A stretch of 64,000 nt of DNA from Corynebacterium incognita (GTDB lineage: Bacteria; Actinomycetota; Actinomycetes; Mycobacteriales; Mycobacteriaceae): positions 992,001 through 1,056,000 of the forward strand of contig NZ_CP059404.1 in NCBI RefSeq assembly GCF_014217255.1, in the 5' to 3' direction. A program made the position numbers and the translations under genes. A model generated the notes under the pieces. That model made no database searches and was not told where the DNA came from. It saw only the letters and a program-made list of their open reading frames with translations. Shown here in pieces: positions 8,488 to 17,295 of this stretch. The stretch's first letter is position 1. Each line of letters begins with the position of its first letter.

Positions 8488-9408
8488 CTACTGGCCTAAA
8501 GGGGTATCAGCACCAGCAGGTGCAGAACCAAGCGTGCCCGGCTTCACATCAGCTTCCAGAGTCACCACAGACTCTGGGTAAGCCAGTGTGGAACCCCACG
8601 CTTGCAGGCCACGGAAAGCATCAGCAAAGTGATCCGGGTGACGGAACGCCTCAGCAGTCTGAAGCTGGGACGCAAAATCCAGAGCATTCGGCGCGCCGCC
8701 AATAGTCGTCTCACGTCCAGCGGTCAACGGAACCTGATTAGAGGTGTACACGGTAAAGCCCAGAGTCGGGATAGAACCAATCTGACCGTTACGCAGAATA
8801 ACGTCAGTACCAGCCTTGTCAGCCTCAGTGAAACGACGGTCTGCAAGCAGCGCAGCAGCCATATTCGGGCCGACAACAACCCAACGGTCAAGGGACGGGG
8901 CAGAGTTCTTATTCAGCTGCTTAGAGAACTCACGCAGCACATCCCACGCGGTCATCTGCCCCTCAGCAGGGCGGAAGAAATCCGCACCATCAAACACAGC
9001 CTTGGTGCCCAGCTTGGTCTTCGCACCATCCTTAAGGACACTGGCGGTGTGGGCCTCTACCTTTGCCGCCATGGCGTAAGCATGCTGGCGGGTGGACTCG
9101 TTCTGGAAGTCACCAGCAGCCTGAGCACGGTCAATATCCTCAACGAGGAAGGCGTAGTACTCTTGCTGGTCCATGACCATCTCGGTGGATTCGGTAGACA
9201 GGGTGTCGTAGGTGATTGCCTCACCCTGGACGTACTTTCGGGTCTGGACTGCGCCAAGGCGGTTAATCTTGACAGACTTGCCGGAGTTTTCCAGTACCGG
9301 CTGGAAACGGGCGTTTGCCACACCAGTCTGAGAGTAGACGAGCGCATCCTGAAACGGTGCGTCAAGGGCTGCGGCCCAAAGGATCGGCTTAAAGGATTCG
9401 ACAGACAT
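8488..9408 (-). CDS. Major capsid protein (HK97 fold)
   Basis: 306 residues, directly after the scaffold gene. It shows a typical coat pattern: an N-terminal arm (MSVESFKPILWAAALDAPF), an E-loop region, TYDTLSTESTEMVMDQQEYY, a spine helix (AKVEAHTASVLKDGAKT), WVVVGPNMAAALLAD, and the C-terminal AFRGLQAWGSTLAYPESVV. It forms the icosahedral shell. Size and position fit siphophages of actinobacteria. The ATG follows a GGAG-type site. Confidence 0.92.
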   Translation of the reverse strand: MSVESFKPILWAAALDAPFQDALVYSQTGVANARFQPVLENSGKSVKINRLGAVQTRKYVQGEAITYDTLSTESTEMVMDQQEYYAFLVEDIDRAQAAGDFQNESTRQHAYAMAAKVEAHTASVLKDGAKTKLGTKAVFDGADFFRPAEGQMTAWDVLREFSKQLNKNSAPSLDRWVVVGPNMAAALLADRRFTEADKAGTDVILRNGQIGSIPTLGFTVYTSNQVPLTAGRETTIGGAPNALDFASQLQTAEAFRHPDHFADAFRGLQAWGSTLAYPESVVTLEADVKPGTLGSAPAGADTPLGQ

Positions 9409-9416
9409 AGGGTCTC

Positions 9417-10151
9417 CTAATTGGTGTAGAGGTGGTTAAGCTTCCCGGCTTTTTGCGCTTCGTAGATTTCCTTTGAGGTCATCTTCTGCAAATCGGCCAT
9501 GGTGATTGCTTGGTTTCCTCGGTTGGTGTTGGATGTGTCCACGCCGGATGCCTTGTGAATCGCCTGGATTAGGTTCGGGTGGGCTTCGAGTTTCTGGGTG
9601 ACGATTTGCGCCACCTGGGCATCAAAATCATCTGCATTTACATCTAGCGCGGCGTAGGCGTTGTCCGAATTAAGGACGGCGGTAAGCAGGTCTGCATCAA
9701 CCTTGCCGTCAACGTTTCCGATCACGCCCCGCACGGCTGCGTCACGGCGATACGACGCGAGCTGTTGAGCCATCTTGTCGCGCTCTTCGGCCGCTGCCTT
9801 GGCTTGTTCCTGCGCGGCGGTGAGTAGCTTTTCGGGGTCTGAGGTGTCATCCTCCACCAATCCCAGTTGCTTGCCGATCTGTTGAATGAGTTGGTCGCGC
9901 TCAGCTTGCGCCTTATTCTGCACTTCTTCGGCTGCGCTCTTAGCCTTAGTGCGGTATTTTGCGGCTTCTTCGCGGGCTTTGCGGATTTCCTGTTGTGCCC
10001 AGTCCGGGAGTTGGTCTACGGATTCTGCCTGTACTGGCTCAGCCTGGTTGGTTGGTTCTGGCTGGGTTGGCGCGATGTCGTTGGGGGTTGGGGTTGGCTC
10101 CTGGCCTGCCTGGGTTTGCTCCTGGCTTTGTTCCTGGCTGGTGTCTTGCAC
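9417..10151 (-). CDS. Capsid scaffolding protein
   Basis: 244 residues. It starts with a Gln/Thr/Pro-rich low-complexity tail (QEQSQEQTQAGQEPTPTP), then a long charged coiled coil (IRKAREEAAKYRTKAKSAA) rich in Ala, Glu, Lys and Gln, and a C-terminal helical capsid-binding part. It lies immediately upstream of the capsid gene. It should organise capsid subunits during prohead assembly and then leave or be degraded. No protease domain is visible. Confidence 0.88.
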   Translation of the reverse strand: MQDTSQEQSQEQTQAGQEPTPTPNDIAPTQPEPTNQAEPVQAESVDQLPDWAQQEIRKAREEAAKYRTKAKSAAEEVQNKAQAERDQLIQQIGKQLGLVEDDTSDPEKLLTAAQEQAKAAAEERDKMAQQLASYRRDAAVRGVIGNVDGKVDADLLTAVLNSDNAYAALDVNADDFDAQVAQIVTQKLEAHPNLIQAIHKASGVDTSNTNRGNQAITMADLQKMTSKEIYEAQKAGKLNHLYTN

Positions 10152-10250
10152 CTGTTGCTCCTAGTGTTGGGGGTTGGTTTTACCCCTGTAGGTTGAGCAT
10201 TGTGGTGCGTTGTCCAGCGCGGTAAGTGTTGGCGGACTAGATTCTTACTT

Positions 10251-10787
10251 ATGAGAAAACAGGTTTTTGCCAGCATATGCGCAGCAACAGTCATGGTATC
10301 CGGCTGTGGCACCACGGACACCGCGACAAACCAAGCATCCCCCGCCACCCCGGAAACAGTCGAGTTCAACACAACCACCGAACTAGGCATTGATGTTTCC
10401 GAGCAACTACCACCCGATAATGCCTGGACATGTGAAGAACGCATCATCCAAACATCCAGTGGGGCCATGACGGTCAAGAACTTCAACATTGAGGGCCGCG
10501 AGGCCACATTCTGGGTAGCTCCTAGTTCAAATGCGGATAATTCCTACTCCTACAAGCTGGAATTTGAGAATGGCCACGTCATCATGGAGAGCAACGCGGC
10601 CGGGTCGTTTAACACCTATATTCAGGTGTTCCCGTCCACCGAGGAAGAGGAAGTGCCTATCGGGTTGGGTAGTGACTATTTAACGGCGTCGTTTGAGGTT
10701 CCGACGGAATATGTGGGTCGGTTGGGCAAGCTAGAGTCAGCGCGGGCGGCGATCAATGGTGAACTAGCGGGCACATGCTATCCGTAG
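10251..10787 (+). CDS. Lipoprotein cargo gene (moron) in the head module
   Basis: 178 residues from the ATG at 10251, on the strand opposite to all neighbours. The N-terminus is a lipoprotein signal: RK, a hydrophobic core, then the lipobox VSGC, with Cys at residue 19. The mature part is Thr/Ser-rich and then beta-rich. No family is recognised. A TAGATT box ends seven bases before the ATG, suggesting leaderless transcription from a promoter of its own. Such genes are often expressed by lysogens, for example for superinfection exclusion. It sits between the toxin/immunity pair and the scaffold gene. Confidence 0.8.
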   Translation: MRKQVFASICAATVMVSGCGTTDTATNQASPATPETVEFNTTTELGIDVSEQLPPDNAWTCEERIIQTSSGAMTVKNFNIEGREATFWVAPSSNADNSYSYKLEFENGHVIMESNAAGSFNTYIQVFPSTEEEEVPIGLGSDYLTASFEVPTEYVGRLGKLESARAAINGELAGTCYP

Positions 10788-10795
10788 GCTGCCGC

Positions 10796-11044
10796 TTACG
10801 TTAAGGTGACCCGTTCTTCCTTGTCATCGGCGTACCACTGTGGCCAATCAAATGGAGACGAACCCAGGTGTCGAACCGCCTGGGTATCCACATTGATTAA
10901 ATACTTCATGGGGTCAAGCCAACCGTCATCCGATATTTTCTCCGTCACTATTATTTCGTCCCCATAACCCACTGCCTCGTGCTCAATCTGCACGTCATCA
11001 AGCGATTCAACAAGGCGCTGCGCTTCACCGAAAGTAATCATCAC
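10796..11044 (-). CDS. Candidate immunity protein for the MuF-linked toxin
   Basis: 82 residues, starting 5 bp after the toxin gene and in the same direction. The sequence is acidic, begins MMITFGEAQRLVESL and has a later strand VDTQAVRHLG. This layout (helix, then small sheet) resembles the YrhB/Imm35-type immunity fold, though the likeness is weak. Polymorphic toxin genes are normally followed directly by their immunity gene, so its role is inferred mainly from position, size and charge. Confidence 0.6.
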   Translation of the reverse strand: MMITFGEAQRLVESLDDVQIEHEAVGYGDEIIVTEKISDDGWLDPMKYLINVDTQAVRHLGSSPFDWPQWYADDKEERVTLT

Positions 11045-11049
11045 TACCT

Positions 11050-13023
11050 CTACGTATTGTCAATATCGATGACTTTCAGAACGTCATCTGTGGGCACTAG
11101 ATCGTCAACTCGAACCATCCTCAGCGTACCCGCCGATGCAAATGGCAGATAGTCATCATTGTCAATGAAGCCTCGACGCGTCTGTGCTTCAAAGAATCGA
11201 ATTTTGCCATCTTGTTTTTCCCAGTTCCAAATGTGCCCAGCGTTATCTTTCTTCCATTTACATACTGCGAATCCGCTGGCACCATCCGGCATTTCATCCT
11301 CAAACATTTTGACGGTCGCTCCGTTTTTCCCGTATCGAATTCCCTTTTTAGCCTCGGGTGCTCCCACCAAGATTCGACGTTGGCCGTCTTTGGTTTTCCA
11401 TGCACCAATGGCAATATCGGCTGTCGTAGGACGAGCAGGGTTTCGTTCTAGGTCGCGGCGAGCCTTGTGAGTTGATGCCACCAGGTCTTGATTGGCGCGT
11501 GAGTCAGGGCGGAACGTGGAATTTCCTGCCGTGACATCGTAGCCACGGCGGCGCATTTCCACGGCGCTAGCTACGCGAATGCAGTTGTACCGGGCTTCGC
11601 CGTTGGCTTGCTTGGTAATGGCGTTCCATGATTTGTCGGCTGTTTTTGGCAATGAAGCCAATGTTTTCGTGGTGGTTTCTTTGAGCCGTGGCGCTGGAAG
11701 ATCTGGAATGTTGGCACATTCACTGACAGATGCTTTCGATGCAACCACATTCGCTACTGGGGCATCATTCTGCTTCATAATGTCGGCGACGGATAGACCG
11801 CCTTGCCCGGCGCGTCTGCCACGACGGCGTGGTTCCACCGGGGTTGGTGCGACTGGCGTGGCCGGTGTTGGGATGGTCACGGGGTCTAATCGTTGGGTAA
11901 GTGATGTACCTCCACCTCGTGGTGTTGGATGCTTAGGAGTGCGCATTTGTTCGCGGTGACGGCGGCGTGGCAGGTCGTGTTCTGCGATGTGGTCCCGCAG
12001 CTTCGCCTGATAGGTGCGGGTACGTTGGCGTGCTGCCTTGATGTCCTTGTCGTTGATTGCGGCGGCTTCCATGCGTTTGGAGGCGCGGATTTGGCGTTCG
12101 TAGTAGCGCTGTTTCTGCGTCGCCTTGTAGCCTGCGTGGTCATCATCGGGTGGGGTGACGGGTTGCAGGTTGGTGTAGCCGGGAATGTACGCAGAATGAT
12201 GGTGTCGGCAATTGGGGTGGTGTAGGCCGCTGGCTTCCGCGTCACGCATGGTGGCTTTGACGTCTACGATGTTGTCGCCGATGCGGTGGGTTCCGGCGGG
12301 GAATTTTCCCGTCAGGCTAATCACTTTGCGCTCGTAGGGCGCGCATTGTGGGGCCGGGTTCTTATGGGAACTGATCACCACCAGGTCGATACCGTGTTGG
12401 AGGTAGGTTTCAGTGTGTCCTACTCGCATGGCCTGGTTCGTGGCATGACGGATGGCCATTTCCGCGTAGGTGTCCAGTCCCCATTTGCGGCCTGCTGCGT
12501 CACGATAAAACCCCATGCCGTCCCTAGCCATCCGGGTGAATGCGCGCTGTGCGGCATCAAACGTGGTCATTGTTCCAGTGAGTGCCATTCCGGTTGCTTC
12601 TGCTGTGATTGCCCGCCAAATGTCATCCGTGCGGCGCAGGATGCTCTTATGCACCTCGGACATGATGCCCACTTGTTCACCAGCTATGGCATACACGGCA
12701 GTGTCGTTGATTAGGCTGTTGGCTGATTCGATTGTGGGGAGGGTCAGTATTTCTTTTTCTGCTTCAATCTGGCCGCGTAGAAACGCCCTTGCCACCACAT
12801 CCTGGTATAGCGCAGGGGCTTGCTTCTGCAATGTTGCTGCCAGGCCTTGGATGCGCCCTTGTTGCTGTCTAATAGCTAATAGTTGGGCCTCAGCCCAGGT
12901 TGGTGATTCCCCTGCGGCTATGAGCGCGTCACGGATAATTTGAATGAGGTACAGCTCAGCGCGGGCGTAGATGTCCACAATTGTGGTTTCTAGCCCGCTA
13001 ACTTTCGCCGCGTCGAATACCAA
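11050..13023 (-). CDS. MuF/minor capsid protein 2 fused to a papain-fold (Tox-PL-like) toxin domain
   Basis: 657 residues. Residues 1 to about 350 match phage minor capsid protein 2, with the conserved PAPQCAPYERKVISLTGKF and the HHPNCRHHHSAYIPG motif near residue 270. A Pro/Arg-rich linker follows (about 364-411, TIPTPATPVAPTPVEPRRRG). Residues about 455-640 look like the Tox-PL glutamine-deamidase fold: Cys481 in YNCIRVASAVEMRRRGYDV, His597 in GHIWNW, then FFEAQTRRG (Glu612, Gln614), where an Asp is more usual. The portal-adjacent part is injected with or held in the capsid; the toxin part may act in the infected cell or on competitors. It directly follows the portal gene. Confidence 0.88.
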   Translation of the reverse strand: MVFDAAKVSGLETTIVDIYARAELYLIQIIRDALIAAGESPTWAEAQLLAIRQQQGRIQGLAATLQKQAPALYQDVVARAFLRGQIEAEKEILTLPTIESANSLINDTAVYAIAGEQVGIMSEVHKSILRRTDDIWRAITAEATGMALTGTMTTFDAAQRAFTRMARDGMGFYRDAAGRKWGLDTYAEMAIRHATNQAMRVGHTETYLQHGIDLVVISSHKNPAPQCAPYERKVISLTGKFPAGTHRIGDNIVDVKATMRDAEASGLHHPNCRHHHSAYIPGYTNLQPVTPPDDDHAGYKATQKQRYYERQIRASKRMEAAAINDKDIKAARQRTRTYQAKLRDHIAEHDLPRRRHREQMRTPKHPTPRGGGTSLTQRLDPVTIPTPATPVAPTPVEPRRRGRRAGQGGLSVADIMKQNDAPVANVVASKASVSECANIPDLPAPRLKETTTKTLASLPKTADKSWNAITKQANGEARYNCIRVASAVEMRRRGYDVTAGNSTFRPDSRANQDLVASTHKARRDLERNPARPTTADIAIGAWKTKDGQRRILVGAPEAKKGIRYGKNGATVKMFEDEMPDGASGFAVCKWKKDNAGHIWNWEKQDGKIRFFEAQTRRGFIDNDDYLPFASAGTLRMVRVDDLVPTDDVLKVIDIDNT

Positions 13024-13026
13024 GGG

Positions 13027-14553
13027 TTAGTCCATTTCGAATGGTTCGTCTGGGTCAAGATTACCGAGGGGGTCAAGTACACCAGCCTGTTCTGCTTTGA
13101 TGCGCTGCACCTCGGTGTCTTGGTCTGCTTGCGACATATCCGGGTACAGTGACGCCACCTTACGTTCAGTGGAGATGGCCCGTGCAGCATCCAACGCCTG
13201 GATGGTTTGTGCCTTGTCCAGCATCGTTTCTTGCACCGGGGGTTCCATTGTGATCGTGACCTTATCCGCGGGGGCGGGGTGGCCGTTGAGCCACGCATCA
13301 ACTTCCAGCGCGGCAACAGCCAGTTGGGATAATCCGGCGCGCACGTAGCGGCTTTTCGCTTTCCAAGTTTGCAGGCTGGCTTTGTACTCGGAGTCGATTT
13401 CCCTTGCGGTCTTTTGCGCACCCTGGTTGGTGATACCGAACGTTGCCGGTGAGTAGTTGGCGCGGCGTAGGATTTCCAGGACGGTCGCATCCGCAAGTTG
13501 CAGGTACTTATCAAAACGCAGCGACGGTTGAAACAGATGAGCCTGCGCTGAACCATCAGTCGGTGGGATGTTCATACCGTCGTAGAATTCACGATCCACA
13601 TCAAACGTTTTACCCTGGCCCAGGCCGTTGGTTTTCAACCAAGACTCGGGGACGGTGGCGCGGGCTTTACCGAGCTTCATTTCACGGCGGATGTCTGACC
13701 AGGTTTCGTCGAGTAGGTCGAATAGGCCGTACAGGTCTGGTGAGAGGTCTGGGCGGCCGATGTGGCGTAGTTGGCCATATTTGCGGAATTCGACTACGGG
13801 GCGGACGTTGGGGATGTAGACGGCTGCGATGCCGGAGGTGTGGGATTCCACCCCACTGTTACTATCGACGATGTTTGCTAAGGCTTGGGTGGCCGGGTGG
13901 TCGGTGAGAGGCTTAGGTTTACCCACGTTATCTACGGTGCCCTCGTATAGGCCGTATTCGATTCGACCGGCGGTGTAGCGCGACAACAGTCGCCACGTGT
14001 GTTTATCATCCAGGGCTGCGAGTTCTTCATGGAATGTAACGGCTACTAGGCGGCCGTAGCTAAATTCCGGGAACGCGGAATCAGCATCAACAAACTCAAT
14101 CCATGGCTCATCAGCAATTTCCGTATCCCACATGACGCGCCCGAACGCACCGCCCAACGCGGATAGAGATTCTCCCATGACTAGCAGGTCAGCGGGGAAC
14201 ATGTCGTTATTGAACAAGGCATCGAGACGGCCGGCCTGGTGCTCATCTTCACACGAGAACGTTGGCGGGGTCTCGAACAACAACGTCGCCGCCGTCGCCG
14301 CAATATCTGCCGCGATCGGTAAGTGAACCTTACGATTCGTTTGTCCTTGCGGCACTGGCGAACCCCAAAAGAATCGGGAGGCCGCACCTACTACCCCACC
14401 CATGTATTGGGATGGGCGATTAGTCACCCCGGTGTAGCGCGAGTCCAGATGTTTCGCGTCACCCTCCCACCACACGGCGGCATCGTTAATCATGCGCGTG
14501 ACCGGCTCCCATTGGGTTGGGGGCCACGTGCTGCCAGGTGCCGGGAGGTTCAT
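13027..14553 (-). CDS. Portal protein (SPP1 Gp6-like)
   Basis: 508 residues from the ATG at 14553, chosen because it overlaps the terminase stop (ATGA) and has an AGGAG site. It forms the twelve-subunit ring for DNA entry. Typical portal features are PTQWEPVTRMINDAAVWWEG at the N-terminus, the SRFFWGSP loop, a central DLSPDLYGLFDLLDETWSDI, and a helical FDKYLQLADATVLEILRR crown region. It lies between the large terminase and MuF genes, the standard order. Confidence 0.92.
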   Translation of the reverse strand: MNLPAPGSTWPPTQWEPVTRMINDAAVWWEGDAKHLDSRYTGVTNRPSQYMGGVVGAASRFFWGSPVPQGQTNRKVHLPIAADIAATAATLLFETPPTFSCEDEHQAGRLDALFNNDMFPADLLVMGESLSALGGAFGRVMWDTEIADEPWIEFVDADSAFPEFSYGRLVAVTFHEELAALDDKHTWRLLSRYTAGRIEYGLYEGTVDNVGKPKPLTDHPATQALANIVDSNSGVESHTSGIAAVYIPNVRPVVEFRKYGQLRHIGRPDLSPDLYGLFDLLDETWSDIRREMKLGKARATVPESWLKTNGLGQGKTFDVDREFYDGMNIPPTDGSAQAHLFQPSLRFDKYLQLADATVLEILRRANYSPATFGITNQGAQKTAREIDSEYKASLQTWKAKSRYVRAGLSQLAVAALEVDAWLNGHPAPADKVTITMEPPVQETMLDKAQTIQALDAARAISTERKVASLYPDMSQADQDTEVQRIKAEQAGVLDPLGNLDPDEPFEMD

Positions 14554-15779
14554 TGCGATACTCCTAAATTCTTGATGTATGGTGCCCACTCATGCCGGGT
14601 GGAAAAAACGGAGTAGCGCAGGGAATCCACCGCGTCGTCAATTTCTTTGATTGGTTTGTCGATTCCCTTGTTGCTGGCCGTGTCATCCCACCTGTAGCCG
14701 GGTATTTCCTCTATGAGCTTGGTACACCGGGAGGATATGAGTAGATGGCCGTTGTCTAGCAGACTGGCTACGGTACGGATTCCGTCTAGAACGTCGTTGT
14801 TCGCTTTGGCTAGGTTGGGGTGGTTATCCTCGTAAAGTTGCAGGCTAAAGGACGCGGCGGCGGGGTCAACAAATGTCCATTCAGGCACCCAGCCTTGTTG
14901 TTCCCAGGCGCGGCGTTTCTCCCACAAAGCGTTGGATAGGTTCGCGTCCGTCAAGCGGCCGGGTAAGAACTCGTCCAGGGCATAAAGACGATTATCCGCA
15001 CCGATGCCCAACAGGGTGCCCACCGTGGGGTGTGTGGTGCCATAGTCGATGCCCAGTGCGATGACGCGTTGCATAGTGGGAATATCCGCCGGGGCTACGA
15101 CATGCTCATCTTCATCGAACATGTCATAGACCGCGCCCTCAGCGGATACCCACAATCCGAGAATGAACCTTTTGTACCATAGGCCGGTGTACTCGCGGCG
15201 CAGCGCCGTCTTGTATTCCTCCGACAGTGAGGGGTTATCGTCCATAGTGAAGTGGACGTACTGCCAACCGATTTCATCCCGGCGATCCAGATATTCTTTC
15301 TTCAACCAGTGTGACGGCGAATCCGGGTTAGTAGTCGCAAAAAACTGTGCACCCTCGATGGATAGACGCGCCAACAACTGTTTGAAGAATTGTTGGTGAA
15401 GCACAGTCAATTCATCACAGAACGCTAACCCTAGTGTCATGCCTCGGATACGGGATTCAGAACCAGCATCATTCGCACCAATGACGTGCACTTTCTTACC
15501 AAAGATGTTAGCGGTCGCGGCACCTTGCCGGTATTTCACGAACGGGCGAAACGGCGCGAATTCTGGCACCAGTTCGATGGGTTCAAACACGTTCCGGTAA
15601 ATCGAATCCCGGTTTTTACCCACCACCACAATGCCACCAGCACCACCATAGGCACTGATCTTCGACAGCATGAGCATCAACCAACCAAAGGTTTTACCCG
15701 AGCGCACCGCACCATCCCACACGTTGCCACGCATCGTGGCATTTGCGATGGCATCAATCTGTTTCTGCGACATCCCCAT
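14550..15779 (-). CDS. Terminase large subunit
   Basis: 409 residues. The ATPase half has Walker A GAVRSGKT at residues 23-30 and a Walker B-like LGLAFCDELT near residue 116. The nuclease half has an IALGIDYGTTHPTVGT strand with the first acidic residue and a final acidic EIDDAVDSLRYSVF. It drives DNA packaging and cuts concatemers. PBSX/Terminase_6 type. The start may also be the ATG two codons later. Spacing to the small subunit is 6 bp. Confidence 0.93.
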   Translation of the reverse strand: MGMSQKQIDAIANATMRGNVWDGAVRSGKTFGWLMLMLSKISAYGGAGGIVVVGKNRDSIYRNVFEPIELVPEFAPFRPFVKYRQGAATANIFGKKVHVIGANDAGSESRIRGMTLGLAFCDELTVLHQQFFKQLLARLSIEGAQFFATTNPDSPSHWLKKEYLDRRDEIGWQYVHFTMDDNPSLSEEYKTALRREYTGLWYKRFILGLWVSAEGAVYDMFDEDEHVVAPADIPTMQRVIALGIDYGTTHPTVGTLLGIGADNRLYALDEFLPGRLTDANLSNALWEKRRAWEQQGWVPEWTFVDPAAASFSLQLYEDNHPNLAKANNDVLDGIRTVASLLDNGHLLISSRCTKLIEEIPGYRWDDTASNKGIDKPIKEIDDAVDSLRYSVFSTRHEWAPYIKNLGVSQ

Positions 15780-15785
15780 AGTGGG

Positions 15786-16193
15786 CTATTCCTTGGTCGC
15801 CGCATCCTGGATGGATTTAATCAGCTCAGCCAACGCATCTTGCGCGTCTTGCTGGCCGTTATCCTGTGGCAGGTCAAACAGGCTAAACAGCCGCGCACGG
15901 TGATCCATGATGCGTAGCGCGGTGTTCGCCGCCCGGTCATTGCCCGTAATAGCCTTGAGGAAGAATGGTTTAAGCATCTCCACCAGTTGCGCGTCTTGTT
16001 CAGCAACGAGTTGGCGGGCGGTTTGTTCCGGGAATTCAACTTGAATCCGGTCCCAGTCTTTCTTCACTGTTTCGACTGAGACGTGTACTTTCTCCGAGAT
16101 TTGCCGCCATGATAAGCCAGCTAGGCGCATTGAGCGTACTTTTTCGGCGCGGCGCATCCGGTTATCTTCGCGCCGGTCGGCGTTTACTCCCAT
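15786..16193 (-). CDS. Terminase small subunit
   Basis: 135 residues from the ATG at 16193, preferred because AGGAGG lies seven bases upstream; an in-frame ATG at 16226 lacks a site. The N-terminal helix-turn-helix (MRLAGLSWRQISEKVHVSV) should bind the packaging site, and the helical rest forms the oligomer ring. It is the first gene of the late operon. A long inverted repeat in its leader touches the ribosome binding site. Confidence 0.85.
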   Translation of the reverse strand: MGVNADRREDNRMRRAEKVRSMRLAGLSWRQISEKVHVSVETVKKDWDRIQVEFPEQTARQLVAEQDAQLVEMLKPFFLKAITGNDRAANTALRIMDHRARLFSLFDLPQDNGQQDAQDALAELIKSIQDAATKE

Positions 16194-16203
16194 TGGGTGA
16201 CCT

Positions 16204-16244
16204 CCTGGGTACTGTGTGGGGAACAACCCAAAAAGATACCCAGG
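16204..16244 (-). promoter_or_regulatory. Leader hairpin overlapping the terS ribosome binding site
   Basis: CCTGGGTA and TACCCAGG arms, 25 bases apart, lie in the leader of the late operon. The 3' arm ends inside the AGGAGG site of terS. Pairing would hide part of that site, so it could restrain translation, or it could be an operator dyad. Confidence 0.5.
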
Positions 16245-16282
16245 GAGCTGCGTTGTTGAATTTATACGTCTAATCTGACTGT

Positions 16283-16738
16283 GTGCCTAAAATCTTCACA
16301 ATCTACGAACCGCTGACGCAATCTGAAAGCACCCTCCTTAAGAGAACCCTTTCTTCGGCCTGGCTTTTTATAAGCACCCTAATGAGCTGCTTTTTTGGGT
16401 TCATCATCGCACACGTTTCCTTCCGGGAACAGGGAGGAAACGTCTTTGTTGAAGATCTAAACTTGCCTGGCTGTCTAATGGTGCTTCTAGTTGGCGGTGC
16501 GGTCTTGCTAGCAATCTTTCTAACTTTCCTTGCAATAAAGTTTGACATGGATAGAATTGACTGGTTATTCATCATCTTTTTTATGAGCCTTGGAATCTAC
16601 ATCGTGGGATTTTTCTTTACAGTCATGTTTTCCAACGGCAGTGCAAAGCTACTAACGATATTTGCTGTGTTTCCCCCAGCTATCCAGGCTATCTACGTCT
16701 ATAAAGTAGAACAAAAAGAGTCCCTTAAGTCCGAGTAA
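16283..16738 (+). CDS. Four-helix membrane protein, plus-strand cargo gene
   Basis: 151 residues from GTG. Four hydrophobic segments are visible: about 24-45 (AWLFISTLMSCFFGFIIAHV), 62-84, 90-115 (WLFIIFFMSLGIYIVGFFF) and 120-140. It is clearly more AT-rich than the flanking phage genes and opposite in direction to them, so it is likely a recent acquisition. TAATCT ends six bases before the GTG, suggesting leaderless expression. No family is recognised. A membrane role such as superinfection exclusion is a guess from position. Confidence 0.78.
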   Translation: MPKIFTIYEPLTQSESTLLKRTLSSAWLFISTLMSCFFGFIIAHVSFREQGGNVFVEDLNLPGCLMVLLVGGAVLLAIFLTFLAIKFDMDRIDWLFIIFFMSLGIYIVGFFFTVMFSNGSAKLLTIFAVFPPAIQAIYVYKVEQKESLKSE

Positions 16739-16753
16739 TCTAACCTCTCATCG

Positions 16754-17290
16754 TTAAACCTCACTCACGGTGATTCCCTCAGCCAATAGTCGTGATTTAA
16801 TCCGGGCTTGTTGGGTCGCATCGTCACACTCAACCAACAGGTTGAATCCCTCAGGTTTGGGGTCGGCGGGTTTATCCGGTACTGGTTCGTCGATGGTGTC
16901 GAGTGCTTCCAACAGTTCGTCGAGTTCGTCCCGGTCAAAACCTGTGCCTGCGAGGTCTGGCAGGTCGGTTAGCAGGTTCACCAATTCTTCCACCTCGTAG
17001 GTGGCTTCATCGTTAGCTTTGTTGTCTACGATGGCGATGCGTTTGGCAGTGTCCGCGTCCACGTCGATGATGTGGGCATCGATGGTGTCCCAGCCTAGGC
17101 GTTGCGCCGCCATGGTGGTGTGGTTGCCCGCGAGGATAACGCCGGCATATTCGGGGGCTTTGTCACCTTTGCATACGACGATGGGTTTGTATTGGCCCAG
17201 GCGTTCCAGGGATTCGGCGATGAGGTCGATGTCTCCCCGGCGGGCGTTGCCGGGGTAGAACTTGAGCTGGGAGATGGGGATTTGGGGCAT
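16754..17290 (-). CDS. ParB/sulfiredoxin-fold nuclease-like protein
   Basis: 178 residues. The N-terminal ParB-like domain has IPISQLKFYPGNARRGDID, then PIVVCKGD, and the signature ILAGNHTTMAAQRLGWD in place of the chromosomal ParB GxRRxxA box. The rest is acidic and may bind a partner. Genes of this kind commonly lie just before the terminase in actinophages and may help prepare DNA for packaging or modification. No partition partner (ParA) is seen. Confidence 0.83.
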   Translation of the reverse strand: MPQIPISQLKFYPGNARRGDIDLIAESLERLGQYKPIVVCKGDKAPEYAGVILAGNHTTMAAQRLGWDTIDAHIIDVDADTAKRIAIVDNKANDEATYEVEELVNLLTDLPDLAGTGFDRDELDELLEALDTIDEPVPDKPADPKPEGFNLLVECDDATQQARIKSRLLAEGITVSEV

Positions 17291-17295
17291 GTCCC

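Noticed and set aside
10016..10507. 163-codon minus-strand frame across the lipoprotein gene
   Set aside because: The plus strand has a clear lipoprotein signal and promoter. This frame is its shadow plus part of the scaffold gene.
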